Shown one piece after another: positions 45,711 through 54,902 of a DNA stretch of 64,000 bases. Origin of the DNA: an uncultured Shimia sp. (GTDB taxonomy: Bacteria; Pseudomonadota; Alphaproteobacteria; Rhodobacterales; Rhodobacteraceae); the NCBI RefSeq assembly GCF_947498095.1, contig NZ_CANMJE010000010.1, forward strand, positions 39,061 to 103,060, in the 5' to 3' direction. The notes below the pieces were generated by a model. It worked only from the letters and a program-made list of their open reading frames with translations. It was not told the origin of the DNA and did no database searches. Numbering within the stretch: position 1 is the stretch's first letter; the number at the start of each line of letters is the position of its first letter. The translations under genes and the position numbers were made by a program.

Positions 45711-46703
45711 ATGCAGACCCCGACATCCACTTCATCTGACCTGCAACTGCCGCAGACTGTTGAACCCCGCAATCCAGGCATGGACCTGGATCTGGACTGG
45801 GTGCGCCGCGCTCAGGCCAATACGTCGGCAATCGAACGGCGGGCCAAAACCTTGCCCGGTCGGCGTTCGGTCAAGAAGGATTACCAAGCCGCATGGCTGC
45901 TTAAGGCGATATCCTGCATCGACCTGACAACGCTGTCTGGCGATGACACCGAAGGCCGCGTGCTGCGGCTCTGTGCCAAGGGGCGCCAGCCCGTGCGGGC
46001 GGAAATGTTGCAAGCGCTGGGCATGGAAGGTCTGACCACCGGTGCGATCTGCGTCTATCACGACATGATCCCGACAGCCGTTGAGGCGCTGAAAGGTTCG
46101 GGCATTCCCGTGGCCGCCGTCTCGACCGGCTTTCCCGCGGGTCTGTCGCCGTTCCATTTGCGGGTCGAAGAAATCCGCGAGAGCGTCAAGGCGGGCGCGG
46201 AAGAGATCGACATCGTGATCACCCGTCGCCACGTGCTGCAGGGCAACTGGCAGGCTTTGTATGAAGAGATGAAGGCGTTCCGCGAGGCTTGTGGCGATGC
46301 GCATGTCAAAGCGATCCTGGCCACTGGTGAACTGGGAACATTGCGCAATGTGGCGCGCGCCTCTCTGGTCTGCATGATGGCGGGGGCAGATTTCATCAAG
46401 ACCTCGACCGGCAAGGAAAGCGTCAATGCCACCCTGCCCGTCAGCCTCGTGATGATCCGCGCGATCCGCGACTATTATGACCGTACCGGATACCGTGTCG
46501 GCTACAAGCCTGCGGGCGGAATCTCCAAGGCCAAGGATGCGGTGACCTATCTCGCGCTGATGAAGGATGAGTTGGGCCATCGCTGGCTGCAGCCTGACCT
46601 GTTCCGCTTTGGCGCCTCGTCGCTGTTGGGTGACATCGAACGCCAGCTGGAACACCACCTGACCGGCGCCTATTCCGCCACCTACCGCCACGCGATGGGC
46701 TGA
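45711..46703 (+). CDS. deoC: Deoxyribose-phosphate aldolase
   Basis: A 330-residue class I aldolase that splits 2-deoxyribose 5-phosphate into glyceraldehyde 3-phosphate and acetaldehyde. The Schiff-base lysine is K230 in DFIKTSTGK and the second catalytic lysine K266 in GYKPAGGI; the substrate-site CIDLTTLSGDD segment is near residue 66. It is longer than E. coli DeoC (about 259 residues), closer to the eukaryote-like subgroup with an N-terminal extension. AGGGCGAG precedes ATG. It shares its direction with a two-domain aldehyde dehydrogenase that could oxidise the acetaldehyde. Confidence 0.93.
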   Translation: MQTPTSTSSDLQLPQTVEPRNPGMDLDLDWVRRAQANTSAIERRAKTLPGRRSVKKDYQAAWLLKAISCIDLTTLSGDDTEGRVLRLCAKGRQPVRAEMLQALGMEGLTTGAICVYHDMIPTAVEALKGSGIPVAAVSTGFPAGLSPFHLRVEEIRESVKAGAEEIDIVITRRHVLQGNWQALYEEMKAFREACGDAHVKAILATGELGTLRNVARASLVCMMAGADFIKTSTGKESVNATLPVSLVMIRAIRDYYDRTGYRVGYKPAGGISKAKDAVTYLALMKDELGHRWLQPDLFRFGASSLLGDIERQLEHHLTGAYSATYRHAMG

Positions 46704-46709
46704 TCCGCG

Positions 46710-47075
46710 ATGCTGCGCACCCTGTTCCTCTCACTCTGCGGGCTCTGGGCTTTGCCCGGCATTGTGCTGGCCGAACCGGCCCTGTTCTGCGGTGAGTGGA
46801 GCAATGCGAGCCTGCGTCACCGGGGCGACATTACTCTTTCGGTTTCCCAATCCGGGCTCACCTGGAGCAATGGAAAATCCGAGTACACGGCGGCCTTTGT
46901 CGATGGCAAGCCGGGGCGCATGACCTTTGTCGACGATGCGTCCGTCTATATTGCCTATGGTGTGCCCGAGCAAAACGACCAGAACGAGTGGTTTCTTGGC
47001 AAGCCAGTGTCCCTCGTGCGCATCTTTTATGTGAGCTCTGAGCTTAAAACTTCCCAACTCAAATGTGGGTACTGA
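46710..47075 (+). CDS. Small secreted hypothetical protein
   Basis: A 121-residue protein with a signal peptide (MLRTLFLSLCGLWALPGIVLAEP, cleavage near residue 22). The mature part is beta-rich, with cysteines at about 27 and 119 that could join its ends by a disulfide. I do not recognise the family. It lies six bases after deoC and three bases before the aldehyde dehydrogenase gene, so it is embedded in a catabolic operon although it is exported. Ribosome sites here are weak, which suggests translational coupling. Confidence 0.65.
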   Translation: MLRTLFLSLCGLWALPGIVLAEPALFCGEWSNASLRHRGDITLSVSQSGLTWSNGKSEYTAAFVDGKPGRMTFVDDASVYIAYGVPEQNDQNEWFLGKPVSLVRIFYVSSELKTSQLKCGY

Positions 47076-47078
47076 ACA

Positions 47079-49430
47079 ATGACCGTCAAAGAGATTTTCG
47101 AAAGCATGGATTACGGCCCCGCCCCCGAGGCGGCAGGCGATGCGCTGGCGTGGATCGTGGATCAAGGGGCCAAGTTTGGTCAGTTCATTGATGGTGCTTT
47201 CACCGACCCAACCGATGACTTCAAAAGCAGCAACCCCGCCAATGGAGAGATTCTGGCGAACCTCTCGCAGGCCACCACTGCAGATGTTGACGCGGCTGTT
47301 GACGCAGCGCGCAAAGCGCAAACCAAGTGGGAGAAGCTGGGTGGACATGGCCGGGCAAAGTATCTCTATGCCATAGCGCGGCTTGTGCAAAAACACAGCC
47401 GCCTGTTTGCGGTGCTGGAGACACTAGATAATGGCAAGCCGATCCGCGAGAGCCGCGATATCGACATCCCGCTTGTACATCGCCATTTCTATTACCACGC
47501 CGGCATGGCGCAGCTGATGGACGCCGAGATGCCGGACCGTGCGGCGCTGGGTGTTTGTGGCCAGATTATCCCGTGGAACTTCCCCCTGTTGATGTTGGCG
47601 TGGAAGGTGGCGCCGGCCTTGGCGATGGGCAACACGGTGGTGTTGAAGCCCGCCGAGTACACCTCACTGACAGCCTTGTTGTTCGCCGACATCTGCCAAC
47701 AAGCCGGGCTACCCAAAGGCGTGGTCAACATCGTGACCGGTGATGGCGCTGTGGGCGAGATGATCGTGGGGCATGAGGGCATCGACAAAATCGCCTTTAC
47801 CGGCTCAACCGAGGTGGGCAAACGCATCCGCAAGGCCACCGCTGGATCAGGAAAGTCGCTGACGCTAGAACTGGGTGGCAAGTCCCCCTACATCGTCTTT
47901 GATGACGCCGATATCGACAGCGCCATCGAAGGGCTGGTGGACGCGATCTGGTTCAATCAGGGTCAGGTCTGTTGCGCGGGCTCACGGCTTTTGGTGCAGG
48001 AAGGTATTGCCGAGCGCTTTCATGAAAAACTGCGCACCCGCATGGATGGTTTGCGTCTTGGCGATCCATTGGACAAGTGCATTGATGTGGGTGCCGTGGT
48101 GGACCCGGTGCAACTGCGGACCATCACTGAGATGGTGGACAGCAATACAGAAGGCACCGTCTATCGCGCCAACGTCGATCTGCCGAACGAAGGCTGTTTC
48201 TATCCGCCGACATTGATTACCGGACTGACAACGGCATCGCCTCTGATGCAGGACGAGATTTTTGGCCCGGTTCTGGTGTCGACCACGTTCCGCACGCCGG
48301 GCGAGGCGGTGCAGATCGCCAACAACACGCGCTATGGGCTGGCGGCAAGCCTGTGGACCGAGAATGTGAACCTTGCGCTGGACATCGCGCCACAGCTGGT
48401 GGCCGGTGTTGTCTGGGTGAATGCCACGAACCTGTTCGACGCGGCTGCAGGTTTTGGCGGGATGCGCGAAAGTGGATTTGGCCGAGAGGGCGGCTGGGAA
48501 GGCCTTACGGCCTATACCAAGCCCAAGAAGGCTACAAAATCGCTGTCACCGGTGGCGGCGTTCAAAGGGGACAGCCGCAAAGCCGGAGAGCAAAGCGATC
48601 CGCTTGACCGTACGCCAAAGCTCTACATCGGTGGCAAGCAAGCGCGTCCAGACGGCGGCTATTCACAGAGCGTTTTCAGCAAGTCAGGCGCGCTTTTGGG
48701 GCAGGCCCCAATCGCCAACCGCAAGGACATCCGCAACGCAGTGGAAGCGGCCCATGCGGCCAAGGGCTGGAGCAAGACCACCGGCCACTTGCGCGCTCAA
48801 ATCCTTTATTACATCGCCGAAAATCTCTCGGCCCGTGGCGACGAGTTTGCGGCCCGTATCAACGCGCTGACCGGCGCGCGGAATGGGCGTAAAGAGGTGG
48901 ATGCCTCGATCGATCGCCTGTTCAGCGCTGCGGCCTGGGCGGACAAATTTGACGGGAAGGTCCACAATGTGCCTATTCGAGGCGTGGCATTGGCCATGCG
49001 TGAACCGGTTGGCGTGATCGGCGCGCTTTGCCCGGATGAGAGCCCGCTCTTGGGGTTGGTTTCAGTCATGGCGCCCGCGATTGCGATGGGCAACCGGATG
49101 GTGCTTGCGGCCTCGGAACCCTTTCCCCTGGCTGCCACCGATTTTTACCAGATTCTCGAAACATCAGACGTGCCCGGAGGCGTGGTGAACATTCTGACCG
49201 GCAGCCATGACGAACTGGCCCCGGCTTTGGCCAGCCACCTGGACGTGGACGCGGTCTGGAGTTTCTCGTCGACCGACCTTGCCACCAAGATCGAAGAGGC
49301 CAGCGCGGGCAACCTCAAGCGCACATGGGTCAACAACGGCAAGGCGCGTGACTGGAATGACGACCATAGCCGCGCATTCCTGGAAGCCACGACTGAGGTT
49401 AAGAACATCTGGGTGCCCTACGGCGAGTAG
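47079..49430 (+). CDS. Two-domain aldehyde dehydrogenase (ALDH16 type)
   Basis: A 783-residue protein with two tandem ALDH folds. Domain 1 (about residues 20-490) is complete: PWNFPLL, FTGSTEVGK, general base E264 (LELGGKSP) and nucleophile C298 (GQVCCAGSR), 34 residues apart as in ALDH2. Domain 2 (about 515-783) keeps ALDH-like helices and a PVGVIGALCPDESPLLGL element but has no catalytic cysteine motif and is shorter. This is the ALDH16 architecture, known from structures of bacterial homologues in which the second domain is a pseudoenzyme. With deoC upstream, acetaldehyde oxidation to acetate is the likely job. Confidence 0.92.
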   Translation: MTVKEIFESMDYGPAPEAAGDALAWIVDQGAKFGQFIDGAFTDPTDDFKSSNPANGEILANLSQATTADVDAAVDAARKAQTKWEKLGGHGRAKYLYAIARLVQKHSRLFAVLETLDNGKPIRESRDIDIPLVHRHFYYHAGMAQLMDAEMPDRAALGVCGQIIPWNFPLLMLAWKVAPALAMGNTVVLKPAEYTSLTALLFADICQQAGLPKGVVNIVTGDGAVGEMIVGHEGIDKIAFTGSTEVGKRIRKATAGSGKSLTLELGGKSPYIVFDDADIDSAIEGLVDAIWFNQGQVCCAGSRLLVQEGIAERFHEKLRTRMDGLRLGDPLDKCIDVGAVVDPVQLRTITEMVDSNTEGTVYRANVDLPNEGCFYPPTLITGLTTASPLMQDEIFGPVLVSTTFRTPGEAVQIANNTRYGLAASLWTENVNLALDIAPQLVAGVVWVNATNLFDAAAGFGGMRESGFGREGGWEGLTAYTKPKKATKSLSPVAAFKGDSRKAGEQSDPLDRTPKLYIGGKQARPDGGYSQSVFSKSGALLGQAPIANRKDIRNAVEAAHAAKGWSKTTGHLRAQILYYIAENLSARGDEFAARINALTGARNGRKEVDASIDRLFSAAAWADKFDGKVHNVPIRGVALAMREPVGVIGALCPDESPLLGLVSVMAPAIAMGNRMVLAASEPFPLAATDFYQILETSDVPGGVVNILTGSHDELAPALASHLDVDAVWSFSSTDLATKIEEASAGNLKRTWVNNGKARDWNDDHSRAFLEATTEVKNIWVPYGE

Positions 49431-49435
49431 GGCCG

Positions 49436-50734
49436 CTAGACCCCGTCGGGTTTACCAACAACCACGAACGTCAGCTCATCTGGGTTCAGAAACTCTGATG
49501 CAACGCGGTTGATGTCTTCCAGAGAGACCGCGTTGACCTTGTCATTGCGTGTCGCGATGTAGTCAATCGGCAAACCCTGCATTTGCATGCCGGCCATTAT
49601 CTGCGCGATGGAGCCATTGCCATCAAACCGCAACGGGTAAGCGCCGGTCAGCAGGGCCTTGGCTTCGTCCAGCTCTTCCTGTGTGACACCCTCTGCGGCC
49701 ATGCGCGACCACTCGGCTCGGATTACGTCGACGGCCTCGGCAATACGGTCATTCGCTGACGAGACACTGCCCAGATACAATGCGGCCCAATCCTTGGGGA
49801 CCAGATACGAATAGACGCCATAAGTCAGGCCACGTTTGACTCGGACTTCTTCCATCAGCCGGCTCTCAAACCCGCCGCCACCAAGGATAGTGTTCAGCAG
49901 ATAGGCAGCAAAAAAGTCATCATCGTCCCGCTCCATCCCCACTTGTCCGAACAGGGCGACGGACTGTGGCGTATCGAACTCAACGACAGATGTGCTTCCG
50001 TCCAGCATCGGCGCAACTTTGTCTGGCAGCGCCGCACCCGTCTCGGGCAGATTTGCCAGAAGCTCATCGAGCATCGGGCCAAGTTCTGCTGCGGTGATGT
50101 CACCAACAGCCGCCACATAAAGCCGGTCTCGAGTCAGAACGCCTTTGTGTGCCGCCACGATGTCATCTCGGGTCAGAGCGCCAACGCTATCAATGGTCCC
50201 CTGTAGTGCAGAGCCATAGGGGTGGTCGCCAAAGGTCGCGGCATCAAAGGCCCGCGACGCAATGTCATTGGGATCGTTCTGACTGGATCGGATTCCAGCC
50301 AAAACCTGTTGGCGCACGCGGTTGACCGCAACCTCTTCAAAGCGCGGTTCAATAATCGACAGGCGCAGCAATTCGAGGGCCTCATCGCGGTTCTCGGTCA
50401 GAAATCGTGCCGAAATGCTGGCGTTATCGTCTCCGACGTCATAGCCGAAACGCGCGGCCAAAGCCTCGGTCGCCCGCGCGAAACCCTGACTATCAAGCTC
50501 GCCCGCGCCTTCTTCCAGCAGCCCTATCATCAGGTTGGTCGCACCGCGTTTGCCCGGTGCATCCAGCGATGCGCCCCCCTGAAACCGCAGCTCGAGTGCC
50601 ACAAAGGGGATCGACGGCTCTTCGACGAGCCAAGCTGTAATCCCGCCGGGCGAGGTCACTTCTTGTATTTTGACTTCGGCGCGTGCTGGCAGGGTCAGGA
50701 TGACAGTCAGCGCAGCGATCAGCAGATATCTCAT
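49436..50734 (-). CDS. M16-family peptidase homologue, non-catalytic partner
   Basis: A 432-residue secreted protein (signal MRYLLIAALTVILTLPARAE) of the M16 metallopeptidase family. The zinc motif HxxEH is absent: the equivalent stretch reads GATNLMIGLLEEG. The C-terminal R/Y region (VKRGLTYGVYSY) that closes over substrate is kept, as expected for the non-catalytic half of an M16B heterodimer. Its ATG overlaps the stop of the catalytic homologue by four bases. It probably pairs with it in the periplasm to degrade peptides. Confidence 0.88.
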   Translation of the reverse strand: MRYLLIAALTVILTLPARAEVKIQEVTSPGGITAWLVEEPSIPFVALELRFQGGASLDAPGKRGATNLMIGLLEEGAGELDSQGFARATEALAARFGYDVGDDNASISARFLTENRDEALELLRLSIIEPRFEEVAVNRVRQQVLAGIRSSQNDPNDIASRAFDAATFGDHPYGSALQGTIDSVGALTRDDIVAAHKGVLTRDRLYVAAVGDITAAELGPMLDELLANLPETGAALPDKVAPMLDGSTSVVEFDTPQSVALFGQVGMERDDDDFFAAYLLNTILGGGGFESRLMEEVRVKRGLTYGVYSYLVPKDWAALYLGSVSSANDRIAEAVDVIRAEWSRMAAEGVTQEELDEAKALLTGAYPLRFDGNGSIAQIMAGMQMQGLPIDYIATRNDKVNAVSLEDINRVASEFLNPDELTFVVVGKPDGV

Positions 50735-52071
50735 TGTGAACCCTCCTCAGACGTCGGGCTTGTCAGCCAACCGGTCACCGATTGACGCTCATTAAAAACA
50801 AGCTCGCCGGCCGCTCGGATATCTTCGATGGTCACGGCCTGCAGCACGTCGGGCCACTCTTGAACGTCCGCGATTGTCAAACTTGTGGTCAGAGCCCGGC
50901 CATAACGATTGGCCAAAGACTCTACACTGTCACGGGCATAGATCTGGGAGGCACGCAGCTGCATTTTGATCCTCTCGACATGGGCTTCGTCGATTTCAGA
51001 TGCCATAAAGTCGGCAAGCGCCTGATCCATCGCATCCTCGGCCTCTTGCAAACTGACGCCCTGAATCGGAACAACCGTCACATTGAACGAGGTCGTGTCC
51101 AAAGAGGTTCCGCGGTAAAACGCGCCGGTATAGACCGCAAGTTTCTGGTCAAACTGAAGCCGTTCGTTCAAAAACGACGTTGTCCCGCCCCCCAACAATT
51201 CGGCCAGAATTGTCAAAGCCGCCGCTGTGCTCTGATCACCGGGGTTACGTTCGGGCGCCAGATAGCTTCGGGTGACATAAGGTTGTGCAACACGCGCATC
51301 TTCGAACACCAGCCTGCGCGGGGTTGTTTGAGGGGGTTCTTGCGGCCGGTCCCGCGGCTCAAGGTCCGGGTTTGGCGGCAGAACACCAAAATAGGTTTCA
51401 GCCAAGGCGCGAACATCATCTGGGTACACATCCCCAGCCACAACCAGAACCGCGTTATTTGGCGCGTAATAGGTTGTGTAATAGTCCAGTGCATCCTGCA
51501 GAGAGAGTTGCTCCATCTCATGGCGCCAGCCGATGATCGGCACGCCATAGCGGTGGTTGAGATATTGCACGCCATCCATCTGCTCTCGCATCAAGGCGCC
51601 AGGGCTGTTTTCGGTGCGCTGGTTGCGCTCTTCGATGATGACATCGCGTTCGGTCAGAATGTCGGCCTCATCCAGACGCAGATTGACCATCCGGTCGGCC
51701 TCCATCTTCATCATCAATTCCAGACGGTCCGCGGCGACGCGCTGAAAATAGGCCGTGTAGTCATAGCTAGTAAAGGCATTGTCGCGACCACCATTGGCAG
51801 CAACGGTGGCAGAAAACTCACCTGACTCGAGCGTGTCGGTGCCTTTGAACAATAGGTGCTCAAGGAAATGCGCAACGCCAGAAACGCCCGGTTGTTCATC
51901 CGCCGATCCGGCGCGGTACCAAACCATGTTCATGACCACGGGGGCGCGGTGATCTTCGATCACGACGACTTGCATGCCGTTGTCCAATTGGAAATCTGTA
52001 ACCTGCTCGAAAGCATGTACAGGCGACGTCGCCAAAGTAAGACCAAGCATCAAGGTCAGAAAGCGCAACAT
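50731..52071 (-). CDS. M16-family zinc peptidase, catalytic subunit
   Basis: A 446-residue periplasmic peptidase with a signal peptide (MLRFLTLMLGLTLATSPVHA). The inverted zinc motif H68-F-L-E71-H72 is intact, and the distal glutamate falls in the MKMEADRM helix about 75 residues later. I start at ATG 52071 (GGAG upstream) instead of the longer frame. It is followed by a non-catalytic homologue. The lspA-DUF3035-M16-M16 order is common in Rhodobacterales and links the pair with envelope functions. Confidence 0.9.
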   Translation of the reverse strand: MLRFLTLMLGLTLATSPVHAFEQVTDFQLDNGMQVVVIEDHRAPVVMNMVWYRAGSADEQPGVSGVAHFLEHLLFKGTDTLESGEFSATVAANGGRDNAFTSYDYTAYFQRVAADRLELMMKMEADRMVNLRLDEADILTERDVIIEERNQRTENSPGALMREQMDGVQYLNHRYGVPIIGWRHEMEQLSLQDALDYYTTYYAPNNAVLVVAGDVYPDDVRALAETYFGVLPPNPDLEPRDRPQEPPQTTPRRLVFEDARVAQPYVTRSYLAPERNPGDQSTAAALTILAELLGGGTTSFLNERLQFDQKLAVYTGAFYRGTSLDTTSFNVTVVPIQGVSLQEAEDAMDQALADFMASEIDEAHVERIKMQLRASQIYARDSVESLANRYGRALTTSLTIADVQEWPDVLQAVTIEDIRAAGELVFNERQSVTGWLTSPTSEEGSQ

Positions 52072-52165
52072 GTGCCACTCCGTAATCATTCAGACTTATG
52101 TGATAGTTACGGTCGCATCGGCCCGCTTCAAGGGCCAAACACGCGTGGTCACGAAATGTTTTGGC

Positions 52166-52675
52166 TCAGCCAGGAGGTGCCGCAGGCGTTGCAGCACCAC
52201 CACGGCGCCAACGTTCCTGTTCTTCATACTGGTTCAGGTGCTCGCGTTTGTAGACTTCGTTGTACTGGTCGGTACGCACGATACGGATGTTGGTAAAGCG
52301 CCCGCGTTTTTTGCGGTAAGCCTCATCTTCAACTGCAAGAGTTGTGCGAATGTCCTGAGTACGCCCCTTACGGCCAGAATAGTTCACGAGACCGGAATCA
52401 CCGCTGGGAATAGTCGTGCTATTGACCGCGTTGCGCGATCCGCCCAACGCGACGACTGCATCCCCTTTGGGATCAAGATCTGTTCGGTTCGCGGCGCCGG
52501 GTGTCGGTGCAGGCAACGCATCATAGCTTGAAGGTGCTTCAAGTGATTTGCTGGGAAGAATACGGAATTCATCCGGCCCATCTCCGGCTGAACTGAGATG
52601 GCGCACGCCATCGTCTTTGCTGCACGCTGCGAGCAACAAACCCAGACCAATAATCATCACACGCGTCATGCGCAT
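52166..52675 (-). CDS. DUF3035 lipoprotein
   Basis: A 169-residue lipoprotein with a clear lipobox (LLLAAC, cysteine near residue 18) matching DUF3035. The mature part is proline- and asparagine-rich and likely disordered, with PDEFRILPSKSLEAP and TDLDPKGDAV as family elements, ending in a KKRGRFTNIRI and RW-rich tail. It would be processed by the signal peptidase encoded just upstream (lspA). Function unknown; location next to M16 peptidases suggests envelope upkeep. Confidence 0.85.
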   Translation of the reverse strand: MRMTRVMIIGLGLLLAACSKDDGVRHLSSAGDGPDEFRILPSKSLEAPSSYDALPAPTPGAANRTDLDPKGDAVVALGGSRNAVNSTTIPSGDSGLVNYSGRKGRTQDIRTTLAVEDEAYRKKRGRFTNIRIVRTDQYNEVYKREHLNQYEEQERWRRGGAATPAAPPG

Positions 52676-52726
52676 AACGTTTCTCCTGCTACCTCGACCC
52701 GTGTTTAGCGCATCTTTCTGACAAGG

Positions 52727-53197
52727 TCACGAGGGCTTTTTGGTTCCACCCAGAAAGATCAGGCCAAAAGCGCCGATAAAGATCCAAGCGTCAGCCAGAT
52801 TGAATGCGAATGGATTGTTTATCCCGCAACAAGACATATTGATAAAGTCCGCCACGGCCCCATAGAGCACACGATCCACGACATTGCCTAGCGCGCCACC
52901 AATCAGCACGCCGGCGCACATCATGCCCCAACGATCAAGTGGATCACGCTTAACCCACATGAACACAAAGGCAGAAATCACCAAGGCCACACCGATCAAT
53001 ATCCAGCGACCCATATCACTATCGTTCGAAAAGAGGCCAAAGTTTACGCCCCGATTCCAAGCCATGTGCAATTGCAAAAAGGGCGGAAACACATCGATCT
53101 GGCCCCGTTCAATCAGGTTCATCCAATGCACGACGAGATACTTGCTCGCCTGATCCGAAAGGAAGGCCCAGAACCCTGCCCAGAATACCAGACGCAT
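52727..53197 (-). CDS. lspA: Lipoprotein signal peptidase
   Basis: A 156-residue inner-membrane aspartyl peptidase (signal peptidase II) with four helices. The catalytic aspartates lie in GNVVDRV (about residue 110) and FNLADAWIFIG (about 136), and the early SDQASKYLV motif is present. It cleaves prolipoproteins after lipid attachment. I use ATG 53197, preceded by GGGGGG; the longer frame adds a charged, unlikely N terminus. A DUF3035 lipoprotein gene follows 51 bases later. Confidence 0.94.
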   Translation of the reverse strand: MRLVFWAGFWAFLSDQASKYLVVHWMNLIERGQIDVFPPFLQLHMAWNRGVNFGLFSNDSDMGRWILIGVALVISAFVFMWVKRDPLDRWGMMCAGVLIGGALGNVVDRVLYGAVADFINMSCCGINNPFAFNLADAWIFIGAFGLIFLGGTKKPS

Positions 53198-53293
53198 AAT
53201 GCGCCCCCCTTTTCTGCCCAAAACGCTCCTCATTTATTGAGGTTGCGTGCTTTGCAGCCCCCTGCTGTGCAGCGGGCCGCGTTGTTACCCACC

Positions 53294-54883
53294 TTAATGG
53301 CGGAAGTGGCGCATGCCTGTAAAGACCATCGCGAGGCCCGCTTCATCTGCGGCTTTGATGACGTCATCATCGCGCATTGAGCCGCCCGGCTGAATCACAC
53401 ATTTGCCGCCTGCAGCAGCGGCCTCCAAAAGACCATCCGCAAATGGAAAGAATGCGTCCGAGGCCACTGCGCTGCCTTTGGCGGGGCTTTCGTCCATACC
53501 CAGTTCCTCGGCCATGCGTGCGGCCTTGGCGGCGGCAACGTTGGCACTGTCGAGGCGGCTCATCTGGCCAGCTCCGACACCAACAGTGGCGCCGTCTTTG
53601 ACGTAGACGATGGCGTTTGACTTCACGTGTTTGGCGACTTTCCATGCAAACAGCAAATCGGCCATTTCCTGATCTGTCGGCGCCTTTTTGGTCACGACTT
53701 TAAGATCATCCAGGCCCACATAGCCGACGTCCTTGTCTTGAACTAACATGCCGCCAGCGACCTGCTTATAGGCCATGATCGGTTTTCTCGGGTCCGGCAG
53801 GCCGTCGGTCAACAAGAGACGCAAGTTCTTTTTGGCAGCAAAGATTTCCTTGGCCTCGTCCGAGGCACCAGGGGCAATCACCACCTCGGTAAATATCTCG
53901 ACGATCTTACCCGCAGTTTCCGCATCAAGGGGCTGGTTCAGGGCAACGATGCCGCCGAATGCAGAAGTGCGGTCGCAATCAAAGGCTTTTTGGTAGGCCT
54001 CGGTCAGCGTCGCACCCACGGCGACGCCACAGGGGTTGGCGTGCTTGATGATCGCAACAGCCGGGCCATTGGCTGGATCAAATTCTGCCACCAGTTCAAA
54101 GGCCGCATCGGTGTCGTTGATATTGTTGTAGCTCAGCTCTTTGCCCTGAAGCTGTGTGGCGGTTGCCACGCCGGGGCGGTTTGAGCCGTCGGTGTAAAAG
54201 GCAGCCTTTTGGTGGCTGTTCTCGCCATAGCGCAGGGTCTGTTTCAACTCACCCGCGACCGCGCGACGCTTGGGCGCCTCAAGCGACAGCTGATCCGCCA
54301 TCCAGTTCGACACGGCCGCGTCATAAGCGGCGGTGCGGGCATAGGCTTTTTGAGACAGCTTGCGGCGGAACTTGGCACATGTCGCGCCATTGTGCTGGTC
54401 CATGTCGCCCAAAAGCTTGTCGTAGTCCTCAACGTCGACAATGACGTTCACAAAGGCAGCATTTTTGGACGCGGCGCGGATCATAGCCGGACCACCAATG
54501 TCGATGTTTTCGATGCAGGTGTCATAGTCGGCGCCAGCCGCCACGGTGGCCTCGAACGGGTAGAGGTTCACCACAAGCAAGTCGATCGCGCCGATGCCAT
54601 GTTCTTCCATAGCCGCAACGTGGGTGTCGTTATCGCGCAGCGCGAGCAATCCGCCGTGCACCTTGGGATGCAGCGTTTTCACGCGGCCATCCATCATTTC
54701 AGGGAAGCCAGTAACTTCAGAAACATCTTTCACGTCCAGCCCGGCGTCGCGCATGGCTTTAGCGCTGCCTCCGGTGGACAAAAGCTCGACGCCACGCTCG
54801 GCGAGCGCTTGGCCCAGTTCGATCAGTCCGGTCTTATCAGAGACTGAGATCAGGGCTCGGCGGATGGGGGTCATATCGGTCAT
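53294..54883 (-). CDS. purH: Bifunctional AICAR transformylase/IMP cyclohydrolase PurH
   Basis: A 529-residue enzyme for the last two steps of IMP synthesis. The N-terminal MGS-like cyclohydrolase domain (about 1-150) shows [26 protein letters not shown] and [12 protein letters not shown]. The C-terminal formyltransferase domain includes [21 protein letters not shown] and a [10 protein letters not shown] stretch. It lies 19 bases after the heparinase gene, a widely conserved alphaproteobacterial pairing. Confidence 0.96.
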   Translation of the reverse strand: MTDMTPIRRALISVSDKTGLIELGQALAERGVELLSTGGSAKAMRDAGLDVKDVSEVTGFPEMMDGRVKTLHPKVHGGLLALRDNDTHVAAMEEHGIGAIDLLVVNLYPFEATVAAGADYDTCIENIDIGGPAMIRAASKNAAFVNVIVDVEDYDKLLGDMDQHNGATCAKFRRKLSQKAYARTAAYDAAVSNWMADQLSLEAPKRRAVAGELKQTLRYGENSHQKAAFYTDGSNRPGVATATQLQGKELSYNNINDTDAAFELVAEFDPANGPAVAIIKHANPCGVAVGATLTEAYQKAFDCDRTSAFGGIVALNQPLDAETAGKIVEIFTEVVIAPGASDEAKEIFAAKKNLRLLLTDGLPDPRKPIMAYKQVAGGMLVQDKDVGYVGLDDLKVVTKKAPTDQEMADLLFAWKVAKHVKSNAIVYVKDGATVGVGAGQMSRLDSANVAAAKAARMAEELGMDESPAKGSAVASDAFFPFADGLLEAAAAGGKCVIQPGGSMRDDDVIKAADEAGLAMVFTGMRHFRH

Positions 54884-54902
54884 AGGTTCAGGCGTCCCAG
54901 GG

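Noticed and set aside
52120..52136. GGCCC/GGGCC hairpin after the DUF3035 gene as a terminator
   Set aside because: Short stem and no U-tract; likely not a terminator.
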